From: ZC4RG30 sp046047615
GTDB lineage: Bacteria > Pseudomonadota > Gammaproteobacteria > Steroidobacterales > Steroidobacteraceae
Assembly: GCA_046047615.1 (NCBI GenBank)
Contig: JBJOHO010000003.1
Coordinates: 1 to 44,396, forward strand
Direction of reading: 5' to 3'
DNA length: 44,396 nt
Part shown: one piece after another, positions 8,479-15,988 of the stretch
Position numbering within the stretch: position 1 is the first letter of the stretch
How the letters are laid out: each line of letters starts with the position of its first letter
Translations under genes and position numbers: made by a program
The notes under the pieces: generated by a model
Database searches by the model: none
Seen by the model: only the letters and a program-made list of their open reading frames with translations
Told to the model about the DNA's origin: nothing

Positions 8479-8873
8479 CGGGCCAGCTTGAAGCCGGTTT
8501 GCGCGGCGGCTTTCCGGTCGAAGGTCAGGGTGTACGTGCAGCTGGCGGCCAGGCCGAGGCGGGCGATCAGTGCATCGCTGAAGTTCGCGCTGCCTTGCTT
8601 GAGGTCTTCGACCGCCTGCCAGACCGCCTCCGCGTGCTGCACGCGCAACTGGGCCGCACCCAGCAGCGTCTCCAGGACGCGGATCAGCACATCACGCTCT
8701 GCGCGGTAGCAGCGTGCCATCACCCACACCACCTCGGCCAGCGTGACGACGCTGATGAAGCCCGGCGTGGTCGCTGTCAGGTCCCGCTCCATGATCCGCG
8801 TTGCGCAACGTGACTGCGCCGGTTCGTCCTGGGCGAGGTAGCGCACGATGACGTTGGTATCGAGACCGATCAC
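8475..8873 (-). CDS. vapC: VapC-family PIN-domain toxin (partner of AbrB-type antitoxin)
   Basis: A 132-residue PIN-domain ribonuclease. The first acidic residue is in GLDTNVIVRYL, the conserved Glu in TLAEVVWVM, and the later acidic pair in NFSDALIA and LTFDRKAA. Together these make the metal-binding pocket of VapC toxins, which cleave tRNA or rRNA. The start is the GTG at 8873; it overlaps the antitoxin stop as GTGA, the usual coupled arrangement, and no in-frame ATG lies closer to the LDTN strand. The stop overlaps the ATG of the downstream zinc-finger gene. Confidence 0.88.
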   Translation of the reverse strand: MIGLDTNVIVRYLAQDEPAQSRCATRIMERDLTATTPGFISVVTLAEVVWVMARCYRAERDVLIRVLETLLGAAQLRVQHAEAVWQAVEDLKQGSANFSDALIARLGLAASCTYTLTFDRKAAAQTGFKLAR

Positions 8874-9106
8874 GGCAACTCGCCCATGGCGCCAATGGCC
8901 TCGTTCATGTCGTCGATGCTGACCGGTTGCGCCGGCGGCGCCAGGATGCCCCTCAAGGAGCGCAGGTCCTGCGTGGCGGGTCTGAGAAGGTAACCCGCGC
9001 CTGATGCCACGAACTCCACACGGTCGCCCGAGTAAACGCCAAGGGTCTCGCGCACCTCCTTGGGCAGGGTGATCTGGCCTTTGGAGGTCAATTTGGCCGT
9101 AGGCAT
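8870..9106 (-). CDS. vapB: AbrB/SpoVT-type (VapB/MazE-like) antitoxin
   Basis: A 78-residue protein. The N-terminal 45 residues form a swapped-hairpin AbrB DNA-binding domain: MPTAKLTSKGQITLPKEV, then GVYSGDRVEFV. The C-terminal tail (ILAPPAQPVSIDDMNEAIG) is the segment that normally wraps the toxin. The ATG at 9106 is chosen because the AbrB domain begins exactly there; a longer in-frame N-terminus exists but is not family-like. Such antitoxins neutralise VapC and repress their own operon. A matching inverted repeat lies 21 bases upstream at 9127-9143. Confidence 0.9.
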   Translation of the reverse strand: MPTAKLTSKGQITLPKEVRETLGVYSGDRVEFVASGAGYLLRPATQDLRSLRGILAPPAQPVSIDDMNEAIGAMGELP

Positions 9107-9126
9107 GCCAATGCACCTTTCCGATT

Positions 9127-9143
9127 CCTTACCTTTAGTAAGG
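9127..9143. promoter_or_regulatory. inverted repeat, candidate operator of the AbrB-VapC module
   Basis: CCTTAC and GTAAGG form perfect 6-base arms around a 5-base spacer. The site is between the upstream vapC stop (9147) and the AbrB antitoxin start (9106), inside a short AT-rich patch in an otherwise GC-rich segment. Its location suits autorepression by the AbrB-type antitoxin. It could instead act as a weak hairpin between the two modules. Confidence 0.45.
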
Positions 9144-9146
9144 ATA

Positions 9147-9542
9147 TCATGTGCCCGCCAGCAGGACGGCGTGCTCCGGAAAGCGTTCAGCAAGACGCCG
9201 GTCTGCGGTCAGCAGGGGTGTATCGAGCTCCATTGCCAATGCCACGAACTCGCAATCGTAAGCACTGTGCCCGGACTGGGTCGCCAGTTGCAGGACCAGT
9301 CCATTGTCCGGCGAATGCTCCCGGCCGTGTACAAGATCCGCTGCAGAGTCGAACAGGCGGATCGCCGCGGCCAGGTCCAGATCACCGCGTTTCACACAGC
9401 CGGCAAGCACGTTCCGGAACTCGCTGCGCCATAGATGCGGCGCTGCCCAGTCCGGGTCCTCGCGCAGCCATGCGTCGACACGGGCACCAAGATCTGCACG
9501 AAGGTGCAGCCAGGCCAGAACGTTGGTGTCGACCACGATCAT
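9147..9542 (-). CDS. vapC: VapC/FitB-like PIN-domain toxin (partner of FitA-like antitoxin)
   Basis: A 131-residue PIN-domain protein with VVDTNVLAWL at the N-terminus, Glu in WRSEFRNVLAG, Asp in SAYDCEFVALA and the terminal TADRRLAERFP. All four acidic positions of the nuclease pocket are present. The sequence is clearly different from the neighbouring PIN toxin, so the two are not a recent duplication. Its ATG overlaps the antitoxin stop as ATGA. Expected activity is RNA cleavage when the antitoxin is lost. Confidence 0.88.
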   Translation of the reverse strand: MIVVDTNVLAWLHLRADLGARVDAWLREDPDWAAPHLWRSEFRNVLAGCVKRGDLDLAAAIRLFDSAADLVHGREHSPDNGLVLQLATQSGHSAYDCEFVALAMELDTPLLTADRRLAERFPEHAVLLAGT

Positions 9543-9814
9543 TCCCGGCCCTCGCGCTTCAGGCGGTCCAGCTCCTCCAAGGTGACGGTCAGACCACCCA
9601 ACCGCTCGCGCAGCGAGCGAACCCGGGCCAGCCGCTGTTCCACGTCCGCGCGAGGTGCGTTCAAAGCCTGTTCAAGGCAGACGATCGCCTCGCTGTTCAG
9701 GCTGCGCCGGTGACGCTCAGCCGAGGCCTTCAGCGCTTCGTAAACCGGTTCCGGAATGTTCTTCAGCGTTATGTTGACGGGCACGGCCGATACCTGGTGC
9801 TGATACGCAACCAT
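9539..9814 (-). CDS. FitA/Arc-like ribbon-helix-helix antitoxin
   Basis: A 91-residue antitoxin. The ribbon-helix-helix core is seen in VNITLKNIPEPVYEALKASA and RRSLNSEAIVCLEQAL, and an acidic/basic toxin-binding tail follows (VTLEELDRLKREGRE). ATG 9814 is preferred because AGAGGAA lies 7 bases upstream; a longer alternative beginning at 9841 lacks such a site. It pairs with the PIN toxin that overlaps its stop and probably represses the promoter in the 152-base gap toward the divergent dioxygenase gene. Confidence 0.87.
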   Translation of the reverse strand: MVAYQHQVSAVPVNITLKNIPEPVYEALKASAERHRRSLNSEAIVCLEQALNAPRADVEQRLARVRSLRERLGGLTVTLEELDRLKREGRE

Positions 9815-9966
9815 AATGGTTCCTCTTTGGGTGGACTGCAAGGCGCAGTGTGGCGGAGCGCGCGCCCTGACAGGCTCTGCAAATCTGCCGAAGGTGCCCT
9901 GAAAGTGCCGTCTTGCGTCCGCCTGCCGGCACGGTTCTACTGGCGGCCACAGACGGGGGAATGCTG

Positions 9967-10854
9967 ATGACGACGAACACGGACTACGACCCGCAGGCGC
10001 TGACGGCCGAGGTGATGGCAGCTTTCGGCAAGTGCCAGGACCCGCGCACGCGCGAGCTCATGGTGGCGCTGGTCAAGCACCTGCACGCCTTTGCGGTGGA
10101 AGTGGACCTGAAGCCCGAGGAATGGCTCAAGGGCCTGGATTTCCTCACCCGCACCGGCCAGATCAGCACCGAGCGGCGGCCGGAGTTCATCCTGCTGTCG
10201 GACGTGCTGGGCCTGTCGATGATGGTGGTGTCGCTCGCACATGCGCGCTCCGCCGAAAGCCTGCAGGGCGTCACGGAGGCCACGGTCGAAGGGCCGTTCT
10301 ACTGGCCGGATGCGCCGGAAATCGAACAGGGTGGCGACATCGCCGTGGGCATCAAGGGCGAACCCTGCCTCTACACCGGCCGGGTGACCGATGCCCAGGG
10401 CAAGCCCCTGGCGGGCGCCTTGCTGGACATCTGGAGCGGTGACGGCGAGGGCTGGTACGACGTGCAGCTGTCGGCCACGCCCACCATGGCGGCACGCGGC
10501 CGGCTGCGCACGGACGCCGAGGGTCGCTACCGCTTCTGGTCAATCCGGCCGTTCTACTACCCGATCCCGGTGGACGGCACGGTGGGCGAACTGATGAAGG
10601 CGACGGGACGCGGCATCAACCGCCCGGGTCACATCCACATGATGGTGACGGCCGAGGGCCACGCGCCGCTGACCACGCACCTGTTCGTGGCCAACAGCCC
10701 CTACCTGCACGAGGATGCGGTCTTCGGCAAGCGCGACAGCCTGGTGGTGGACTTCGTGGAGCATGCGCCGGGCACGGCGCCTGATGGTCGCGTGCTCGAC
10801 CGGCCGTGGTTCACTGCGGCCTACGACTTCCGGCTGGCGCGCGCGGCGGGCTGA
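9967..10854 (+). CDS. intradiol ring-cleavage dioxygenase, hydroxyquinol 1,2-dioxygenase-like
   Basis: A 295-residue non-haem Fe(III) dioxygenase. The N-terminal helical dimerisation/linker domain has EEWLKGLDFLTRTGQ and EFILLSDVLGLSMMV, phrases typical of the hydroxyquinol branch. The beta-sandwich follows with VEGPFYWPDAPE. The expected iron ligands are Tyr164 (GWYDVQL), Tyr198 (FYYPIPVDG), His222 and His224 (RPGHIHMMV). Intradiol enzymes open catechols or hydroxyquinol to muconate or maleylacetate precursors in the cytosol. ATG 9967 is favoured because GGGGA at 9956-9960 is correctly spaced; ATG 9961 would touch it. No maleylacetate reductase is in the window, so the substrate assignment rests on sequence resemblance only. 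Confidence 0.85.
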   Translation: MTTNTDYDPQALTAEVMAAFGKCQDPRTRELMVALVKHLHAFAVEVDLKPEEWLKGLDFLTRTGQISTERRPEFILLSDVLGLSMMVVSLAHARSAESLQGVTEATVEGPFYWPDAPEIEQGGDIAVGIKGEPCLYTGRVTDAQGKPLAGALLDIWSGDGEGWYDVQLSATPTMAARGRLRTDAEGRYRFWSIRPFYYPIPVDGTVGELMKATGRGINRPGHIHMMVTAEGHAPLTTHLFVANSPYLHEDAVFGKRDSLVVDFVEHAPGTAPDGRVLDRPWFTAAYDFRLARAAG

Positions 10855-10871
10855 GCCCCGCCGGCGCAACG

Positions 10872-10889
10872 CCTGAGGCGACCCTCAGG
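10872..10889. terminator. hairpin between convergent dioxygenase and MetE-like genes
   Basis: CCTGAGG and CCTCAGG make perfect 7-base arms around CGAC. The hairpin overlaps the stop codon of the MetE-like gene and lies 18 bases after the dioxygenase stop. There is no T-tract on either side, so it is a possible bidirectional stop or 3'-end stabiliser, not a canonical intrinsic terminator. Confidence 0.35.
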
Positions 10890-12033
10890 GCCAGAAGCGC
10901 TTCGTGGCGAGCGCGGCGCCTTCGGCCAGGGCGCCCAGCTTGGCCCAGACCACTTCCGGGTCCACGCCGCCGGAGCCGACGTGGATGCTGAAGCCGCAGT
11001 CCACGGCGGCCATCACGTTGTCGCGGCCGACCAGGTTGGCGTAGCGGGCAATGCGCTGCGCGACCAGCTCCGGGTGCTCGATGTAGGTCGACTGGCACTC
11101 GATGACGCCGGGCACCAGCACCTTGCCCTCCGGCAGCTTCACCTGCTCGAACACTGTGTATTCGTGCGCGTGGCGCGGGTTGGCGGCCTCGAACAGGATG
11201 GCGTGCGGCTTGGCCTTCCAGACGATGTCGATGATGTCCTGCAGCGGCACATCGCGGTGGTGCGGGCCGGGGTAGTTGCCCCAGCACAGGTGCATGCGCA
11301 CCTTCCCGGCGGGGATGTTCACCAGTGCGCGGTTGATGGCCTCGACGTGCAGTTCCATGCGTTCGCGGAAACCGGCCAGGTCGAGGTGCGCGTACTGCGA
11401 GTGCCGGCCCATGGCCAGGTCCGGGCAGTCGACCTGCAAGGTCATGCCGGCGTTCACGATGGCTTCGTATTCGTGGCGCAGGCCCTCGGCCACCGCGAAC
11501 ACGTAGTCTTCGTGACTGGGGTAGTAGTCGTTGCGGAAGAACAGCGTGGTGACGCCCGGCGAGGCGGCACTGAGGAAGGTGCCGGCCGGCTGGCGGCCCA
11601 GCCGCGCGATGGCGCTCTTCAAGCGCTCGGCATCCTGCTTCGGGGCTTCCATGTCGCGCACGGTGATGGGCGCATTGCAGGCCGGCGTGCGGCGGTGCTT
11701 GCGGCCCGGGTCGCCGAACACGCGCAACTTGGTGCCCGGGTAGTCCTCGAGGTCCTGGAACTGGAAGCTGTTGCCCGTGCCGCCGAAGCCGTTGAGGCGG
11801 TCCTTCACGTAGGTGGCATAGCTGGGCTTGGACTGCTCGCCGTCGTTGATCAGGTCGAGGCCGGCGGCCATCTGCCGCGCAGCCACGTGCTCCACGGCCT
11901 GCGCGATCTTCTGCTCAAGCGCGGCCTGGTCCAGCGGAATGCCGTCTTCCTGCGCGAACATGATGTTCATCAGCTCTTCCTGCCGGGGCAGGCTGCCGAT
12001 GTGCGTGGTCAGGAAACGGTTGAAACGGCTCAT
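10885..12033 (-). CDS. MetE-like (cobalamin-independent methionine synthase C-terminal family) protein
   Basis: A 382-residue stand-alone protein with the fold of the C-terminal half of MetE (COG0620). It starts with FLTTHIGSLPRQEELM and has the expected zinc ligands His248 and Cys250 (VRMHLCWGNY), Glu282 (ILFEAANPRH) and Cys346 (AAVDCGFS). At half the length of MetE it lacks the N-terminal domain, as do other core-MetE-like proteins whose methyl donors and acceptors are often unknown. Family chemistry is methyl or alkyl transfer to or from a zinc-bound thiolate. Being next to a THF O-demethylase, it might consume the 5-methyl-THF made there (inference). It lies 27 bases after the TerC-family gene and may share its transcript. 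Confidence 0.85.
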   Translation of the reverse strand: MSRFNRFLTTHIGSLPRQEELMNIMFAQEDGIPLDQAALEQKIAQAVEHVAARQMAAGLDLINDGEQSKPSYATYVKDRLNGFGGTGNSFQFQDLEDYPGTKLRVFGDPGRKHRRTPACNAPITVRDMEAPKQDAERLKSAIARLGRQPAGTFLSAASPGVTTLFFRNDYYPSHEDYVFAVAEGLRHEYEAIVNAGMTLQVDCPDLAMGRHSQYAHLDLAGFRERMELHVEAINRALVNIPAGKVRMHLCWGNYPGPHHRDVPLQDIIDIVWKAKPHAILFEAANPRHAHEYTVFEQVKLPEGKVLVPGVIECQSTYIEHPELVAQRIARYANLVGRDNVMAAVDCGFSIHVGSGGVDPEVVWAKLGALAEGAALATKRFWP

Positions 12034-12060
12034 GTGGGGCCTCGTGTCAGGGTCGCCGGA

Positions 12061-13083
12061 TCATAAACCGCCCGGACGCTCCGGTGTCGCTTCCTCCCGG
12101 GCCTTCGCGGCGAAGGGGTAGGCGGACTGCGACTTGCCACGCGCCGGCGGGATGCGCAGCGACAGCAGCATGGTCAGCGCCAGGATGGCGACGGTGACCG
12201 AGAGCGAGATGGCGACCGGAATCTTGTAGACGTCCACCAGCAACATCTTCACGCCGATGAACACCAGCACTACCGCAAGCCCGTAGGACAGCAGGTGGAA
12301 GCGCTCCTGCATGCCGGCCAGCAGGAAGTACATCGCGCGCAGGCCAAGGATGGCGAACACGTTCGACGTCAGCACGATGAACGGGTCCATGGTGATGGCG
12401 AAGATCGCCGGGATCGAGTCGACGGCGAACACGATGTCGACGATGCCGATCAGCAGGATGACGACCAGGAGCGGCGTAGCCATGCGTACGCCGTTGCGCA
12501 CCGTGAAGAAGCGCTCGCCGTCGTAGTCCGGCGAAATCTTCATGCGGCCGCGGATCCAGCGCAGGGCCGGGTTGGCCTCAAGGTCGGGCTCCTGCCCGGA
12601 GGCCCACCACATCTTGATGCCTGTGAAGACCAGGAAGGCACCGAACACGTAGAGGATCCAGTGGAACTGGGCGATCAGCCAGGCACCCACCAGGATCATG
12701 ATGGCGCGCAGCCCGAGCGCGCCGAGGATGCCGAACATCAGCACGCGCTTCTGGTATTCCGGCGGGACGGCGAAGTAGGTGAAGACCATCAGGAACACGA
12801 AGATGTTGTCGACGGCGAGCGCCTTCTCGACGAGGTAGCCGGTCAGGAACTCCAGCGCCTTGGCGTTGGCCACGGGATCGCCGGCCGGGCCGCCCAGCGT
12901 CCACCACAGCCAGCCCACGAAGACGAGGCTGACCAGCACCCAGACCAGCGACCAGCCCGCGGCCTCGCGCATCGTCACGCGATGGGCGCCCTGGCGCTCC
13001 ATGGCAAAGAAATCCACGACCAGGGCCAGCAGCACGAAGCCGCTGAACAGGGCCCACATCAGGGGGGTGCCGACGGATGACAT
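12061..13083 (-). CDS. TerC/Alx-family integral membrane protein
   Basis: A 340-residue inner-membrane protein with about nine hydrophobic segments. The TerC-type signatures are TGYLVEKALAVDNIFVFLM in the third segment region and VDIVFAVDSIPAIFAI later, each with the conserved membrane Asp/Glu residues. The C-terminus is a short charged cytosolic tail. Family members include tellurium-resistance TerC and the manganese-linked Alx. The size and DNIFVF/DSIPAI pair fit the Alx-like branch. GGGAG precedes the ATG. The 54-base gap to rimO is too short for an Alx-type pH-responsive leader, so any manganese or pH control would have to be different. It likely follows rimO on the same transcript. Confidence 0.9.
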   Translation of the reverse strand: MSSVGTPLMWALFSGFVLLALVVDFFAMERQGAHRVTMREAAGWSLVWVLVSLVFVGWLWWTLGGPAGDPVANAKALEFLTGYLVEKALAVDNIFVFLMVFTYFAVPPEYQKRVLMFGILGALGLRAIMILVGAWLIAQFHWILYVFGAFLVFTGIKMWWASGQEPDLEANPALRWIRGRMKISPDYDGERFFTVRNGVRMATPLLVVILLIGIVDIVFAVDSIPAIFAITMDPFIVLTSNVFAILGLRAMYFLLAGMQERFHLLSYGLAVVLVFIGVKMLLVDVYKIPVAISLSVTVAILALTMLLSLRIPPARGKSQSAYPFAAKAREEATPERPGGL

Positions 13084-13137
13084 CGCTGAGGCTCCCTTCA
13101 GGTTGTTGCTGTTGCGACAACCGCGGGCCGCCGGGGT

Positions 13138-14457
13138 TCAACGGACGGCATCACCTTCGAGGTCGTAGTCGCCGGCCGCCGTGATGCGGACCTGGACGAA
13201 ATCGCCCGGCCGCAGGCCGCGCGTGCCCCGCACCTGGACCACACCGTCGATCTCCGGCGCGTCTCCGGCGGTGCGGCCCGTGGCCTGGTCACCGTCGACC
13301 TGGTCCACCAGCACCTGCAGTTCCCGGCCCACCTTGGTGGCGAGCCGTTCCGCGCTCAGGTCCGTGGCCAGCGCCATGAGGGCATCGTGGCGCTCCTGCA
13401 CCACGTCGTCCGGCAGCAGGCTGCCGAGGTCGTTGGCCACCGCGCCTTCGACCGGGGAGTACTTGAAGCAGCCGACGCGGTCGATCTGCGCCGCCTCGAC
13501 CCACTCGAGCAGCTGCTCGAACTCCGCGTCGGTCTCCCCCGGGAAGCCGACGATGAAGCTGCTGCGGATCGTGAGCTCCGGCACCTGTTCGCGCCAGCGC
13601 CGGATGCGCTCCAGCGTGTCCTCGGCATGCGCCGGGCGGCGCATGCGCTTGAGCACGGTCGGGCTGCCATGCTGGAACGGGATGTCGAGGTAGGGCAGGA
13701 CCCGGCCCTCGGCCATCAACGGCATCAGCGCATCGACATGGGGGTAGGGATAGACGTAGTGCAGCCGCACCCAGGCGCCCAGGCTGCCGAGGCCGCGCGC
13801 AAGGTCGAGCAGGCGCGTCTCGTAGTCATGGTCCGCGAAGCGCGCCTTGCGGTAGCGCAGGTCGACGCCGTAGGCGCTGGTGTCCTGGGAGATGACCAGC
13901 AGCTCCTTGACACCGGACTGCACCAGCCGCTGCGCCTCGGCCAGCACCTCGTCGACCGGCCGTGAGACCAGGTCGCCGCGCAGGGCGGGGATGATGCAGA
14001 AGCTGCAGCGGTTGTTGCAGCCCTCGGAAATCTTCAGGTAGGCGTAGTGGCGGGGCGTGAGGCGGATGCCCTGTGCGGGCACGAGGTCCTGGAAGGGATC
14101 GTGCGGCCGCGGGAGGTGCTCATGGACGACCTGCAGCACCTGCTCCGTGGCGTGCGGGCCGGTGACGCCCAGCACCTTGGGGTGCCGCGCGAGGATGCGC
14201 TGCGGATTGGCGCCGAGGCAGCCGGTGACCACCACCTTGCCGTTGGCATCGAGCGCCTCGCCGATGGCATCGAGCGACTCGTCGATGGCCGATTCGATGA
14301 AGCCGCAGGTGTTGACGACCACCAGGTCGGCCGAATGGTAGTCCGGCGCGATCTCGTAGCCACGGACGCGCAATTGGGTGAGGATGCGCTCGGAATCGAC
14401 GAGCGCCTTGGGACAGCCGAGGCTGACGAAACCGACGCGGGGCGTGCTGTGGGGCAT
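13138..14457 (-). CDS. rimO: ribosomal protein S12 (Asp89) methylthiotransferase RimO
   Basis: A 439-residue radical-SAM enzyme, close to the E. coli length. It shows the three expected parts: an N-terminal UPF0004 domain (VGFVSLGCPKALVDSERI, then VVNTCGFIESA), the radical-SAM centre with the CxxxCxxC cluster motif in EGCNNRCSFC followed by PALRGDLVSRP, and a C-terminal TRAM domain ending in GDFVQVRI. The phrases LGCPKALVDS and RGDLVSRP separate RimO from MiaB. It methylthiolates an Asp of ribosomal protein S12. ATG 14457 is chosen over the upstream TTG; it lacks a ribosome site but has TAAAAT only five bases before it, suggesting a leaderless message. Confidence 0.95.
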   Translation of the reverse strand: MPHSTPRVGFVSLGCPKALVDSERILTQLRVRGYEIAPDYHSADLVVVNTCGFIESAIDESLDAIGEALDANGKVVVTGCLGANPQRILARHPKVLGVTGPHATEQVLQVVHEHLPRPHDPFQDLVPAQGIRLTPRHYAYLKISEGCNNRCSFCIIPALRGDLVSRPVDEVLAEAQRLVQSGVKELLVISQDTSAYGVDLRYRKARFADHDYETRLLDLARGLGSLGAWVRLHYVYPYPHVDALMPLMAEGRVLPYLDIPFQHGSPTVLKRMRRPAHAEDTLERIRRWREQVPELTIRSSFIVGFPGETDAEFEQLLEWVEAAQIDRVGCFKYSPVEGAVANDLGSLLPDDVVQERHDALMALATDLSAERLATKVGRELQVLVDQVDGDQATGRTAGDAPEIDGVVQVRGTRGLRPGDFVQVRITAAGDYDLEGDAVR

Positions 14458-14462
14458 GCGGC

Positions 14463-14468
14463 ATTTTA
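14463..14468 (-). promoter_or_regulatory. candidate -10 element of rimO (leaderless)
   Basis: On the minus strand TAAAAT ends five bases before the rimO ATG, and no Shine-Dalgarno sequence is present. A start of transcription about seven bases after this hexamer would fall on the first codon. The -35 is weak (CGGTCA at 17-base spacing). Confidence 0.4.
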
Positions 14469-14494
14469 GCGGCAAACAGGACAGGTGACCGACC

Positions 14495-15094
14495 GTGACC
14501 GAGGGCGAGCGCTTCGACGAGGCTTATTACCAGCGCTACTACCGCGATCCGCGCACCGCCGTGACCAGCTGCGCCGAGATGAACGCCCGTGGCCGGCTCA
14601 TCGCCGCCTTCTGCGACCACCTGGGCCAGCCCGTTGCGCGAATCCTCGACGCGGGTTGCGGCATCGGTCTGCTGCGTGCGCCGCTGCGCCGCGCCTTCCC
14701 GAAGGCGGCCTACACCGGCCTTGAGGTCAGCGCTTACCTTTGCCGCCGCTACGGCTGGCAGCAGGGCGGCATCCAGGACTATCACAGCCGCGAGCGCTTC
14801 GACCTGGTGATCTGCTACGACGTGGTGCAGTACCTCAAGCCGGCCGAGGCGCGCCGGGCCTTCGCCAACCTCGCCCGCGCCTGCCGCGGCGTGCTGTACT
14901 TCGGCGTGCTCACCAAGCAGGACTGGGAGCAGAACTGCGACCAGACGCGCACCGACCCTGCCGTCATGCTGCGCACCGGTGCCTGGTACCGCCGCGAACT
15001 GTCGCGCGACTTCCGCCACATGGGCGCGGGTTTCTGGCTGCGGCGCGGCAGTCCGCTGGCGGTCTGGGAAATGGACACGGCCGGGAAGGACTGA
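14495..15094 (+). CDS. class I SAM-dependent methyltransferase
   Basis: A 199-residue Rossmann-fold methyltransferase. Motif I is ILDAGCGIGLL (SAM-binding glycine loop), then TGLEVS as motif II and FDLVICYDVVQYL as motif IV. The N-terminus (FDEAYYQRYYRDPRT) is typical of small-molecule methyltransferases of the PF13489/PF13649 kind, but the acceptor is not recognisable. The start is a GTG with AGGTGA six bases upstream; no in-frame ATG fits. It is divergent from rimO with 37 bases between the start codons, and it leads an operon of membrane protease, small protein, COG0523 GTPase and WD40 protein; only four bases separate it from the protease gene. Confidence 0.87.
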   Translation: MTEGERFDEAYYQRYYRDPRTAVTSCAEMNARGRLIAAFCDHLGQPVARILDAGCGIGLLRAPLRRAFPKAAYTGLEVSAYLCRRYGWQQGGIQDYHSRERFDLVICYDVVQYLKPAEARRAFANLARACRGVLYFGVLTKQDWEQNCDQTRTDPAVMLRTGAWYRRELSRDFRHMGAGFWLRRGSPLAVWEMDTAGKD

Positions 15095-15098
15095 CCCC

Positions 15099-15827
15099 AT
15101 GCTCAAGCTGTTCTCGATGCTGATGGCGGCCGGCAAGCTGGGCCCGGCGCTCAAGTCCGGCCTCACCATGATCCTGTCGGTGGGTGCCTACGCCTTTGTG
15201 TTCGGCTGGTGGTACGCGGTGGGCTTCGTGCTGCTGCTGCTGGTCCACGAGATGGGCCACTACGTCGCCGCACGGCGCGTCGGCTTGCCGGTCGGCCTGC
15301 CCACCTTCATTCCCTTCGTGGGCGCCTGGATCGACCTCAAGCAGCAGCCGCTCAGCGTCGCGCAGGAGGCGTATGTGGCCTTCGGCGGACCGTTCATGGG
15401 TACCGTGGCCTCGGTCGTGATGCTGTTCCTGGCCGGCAACACCGGCAGCCCCCTGCTGCTGGCGCTGGCCTATGCCGGCTTCTTCCTCAACCTTTTCAAC
15501 CTGGTGCCGGTCACGCCCTTCGACGGCGGCCGCATCGTCGCCATCGTCTCGCCGCGCATCTGGCTGCTGGGGGCGCCGATCCTGGTCGGCATCTTCCTGC
15601 TCATCCCCAGCCCCATGTTCCTGGTCATCCTGCTGCTGGTCGCGCCGACGATCTGGCAGTCGCTGAAGGCCGCGTGGCGGCGCGAGCCGCTGGGTGGCGA
15701 TCCGCGCTACTACGACGTTCCGGCGCAGGAGCGCCTGCGCTGGGGCGCCTACTACCTGCTGCTGCTGGTGTTCCTCTGCGTGATGACCTGGCAGACCCAC
15801 CAGTCGCTGCAGGCGCTGCGCCAGTGA
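15099..15827 (+). CDS. M50-family intramembrane metalloprotease (site-2 protease)
   Basis: A 242-residue polytopic membrane protease with about six transmembrane segments. The zinc site is VHEMGHYVAARR (HExxH) in the second helix, and the third ligand is in NLVPVTPFDGGRI (the NPxxxDG-like motif, with VP for NP). There is no PDZ or CBS domain, so it is a minimal peptidase of the type found in many bacteria. Site-2 proteases cut anchored regulators or signal-peptide remnants within the membrane. Its stop overlaps the GTG of a small hydrophobic protein as GTGA. ATG 15099 is preceded by AAGGA. A short membrane-active neighbour is an attractive partner or substrate (inference). Confidence 0.9.
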   Translation: MLKLFSMLMAAGKLGPALKSGLTMILSVGAYAFVFGWWYAVGFVLLLLVHEMGHYVAARRVGLPVGLPTFIPFVGAWIDLKQQPLSVAQEAYVAFGGPFMGTVASVVMLFLAGNTGSPLLLALAYAGFFLNLFNLVPVTPFDGGRIVAIVSPRIWLLGAPILVGIFLLIPSPMFLVILLLVAPTIWQSLKAAWRREPLGGDPRYYDVPAQERLRWGAYYLLLLVFLCVMTWQTHQSLQALRQ

Positions 15828-15988
15828 CGGCGCCCGGGCCGCGCCACGAATCGCTGGAGGCGGTATTCTCCGCCGCCGTGCCGCCACGGCCAGCGCCCTT
15901 GTGGAAGCGGGCGGCCTTCGGCCTGCTGTTGCGGCTGCTCGCCTTCGCTCCGACCCGTGCCCTTATCCTGAAGAGACGCTCCGAATGA
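15824..15988 (+). CDS. 54-residue hydrophobic small protein, coupled on both sides
   Basis: The frame begins with a GTG whose GTGA overlaps the M50 protease stop, and ends with a TGA that overlaps the COG0523 ATG as ATGA. Both junctions are thus the classic four-base coupling signal, which is unlikely by chance. The peptide has a Pro-rich charged N-terminal half, then a short hydrophobic stretch (AAFGLLLRLLAFAP) and a basic C-terminus (LILKRRSE), so it could sit at or in the inner membrane. I do not recognise a family. Without this frame there would be a 157-base untranslated gap in an otherwise overlapping operon. It may be a small regulator or a substrate of the adjacent protease. Confidence 0.5.
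   Translation: MTAPGPRHESLEAVFSAAVPPRPAPLWKRAAFGLLLRLLAFAPTRALILKRRSE

Noticed and set aside
13084..13137. A possible Alx-type pH- or manganese-responsive leader before the TerC-family gene.
   Set aside because: Only 54 bases separate it from rimO, too short for that structure, and no matching folding elements were seen.
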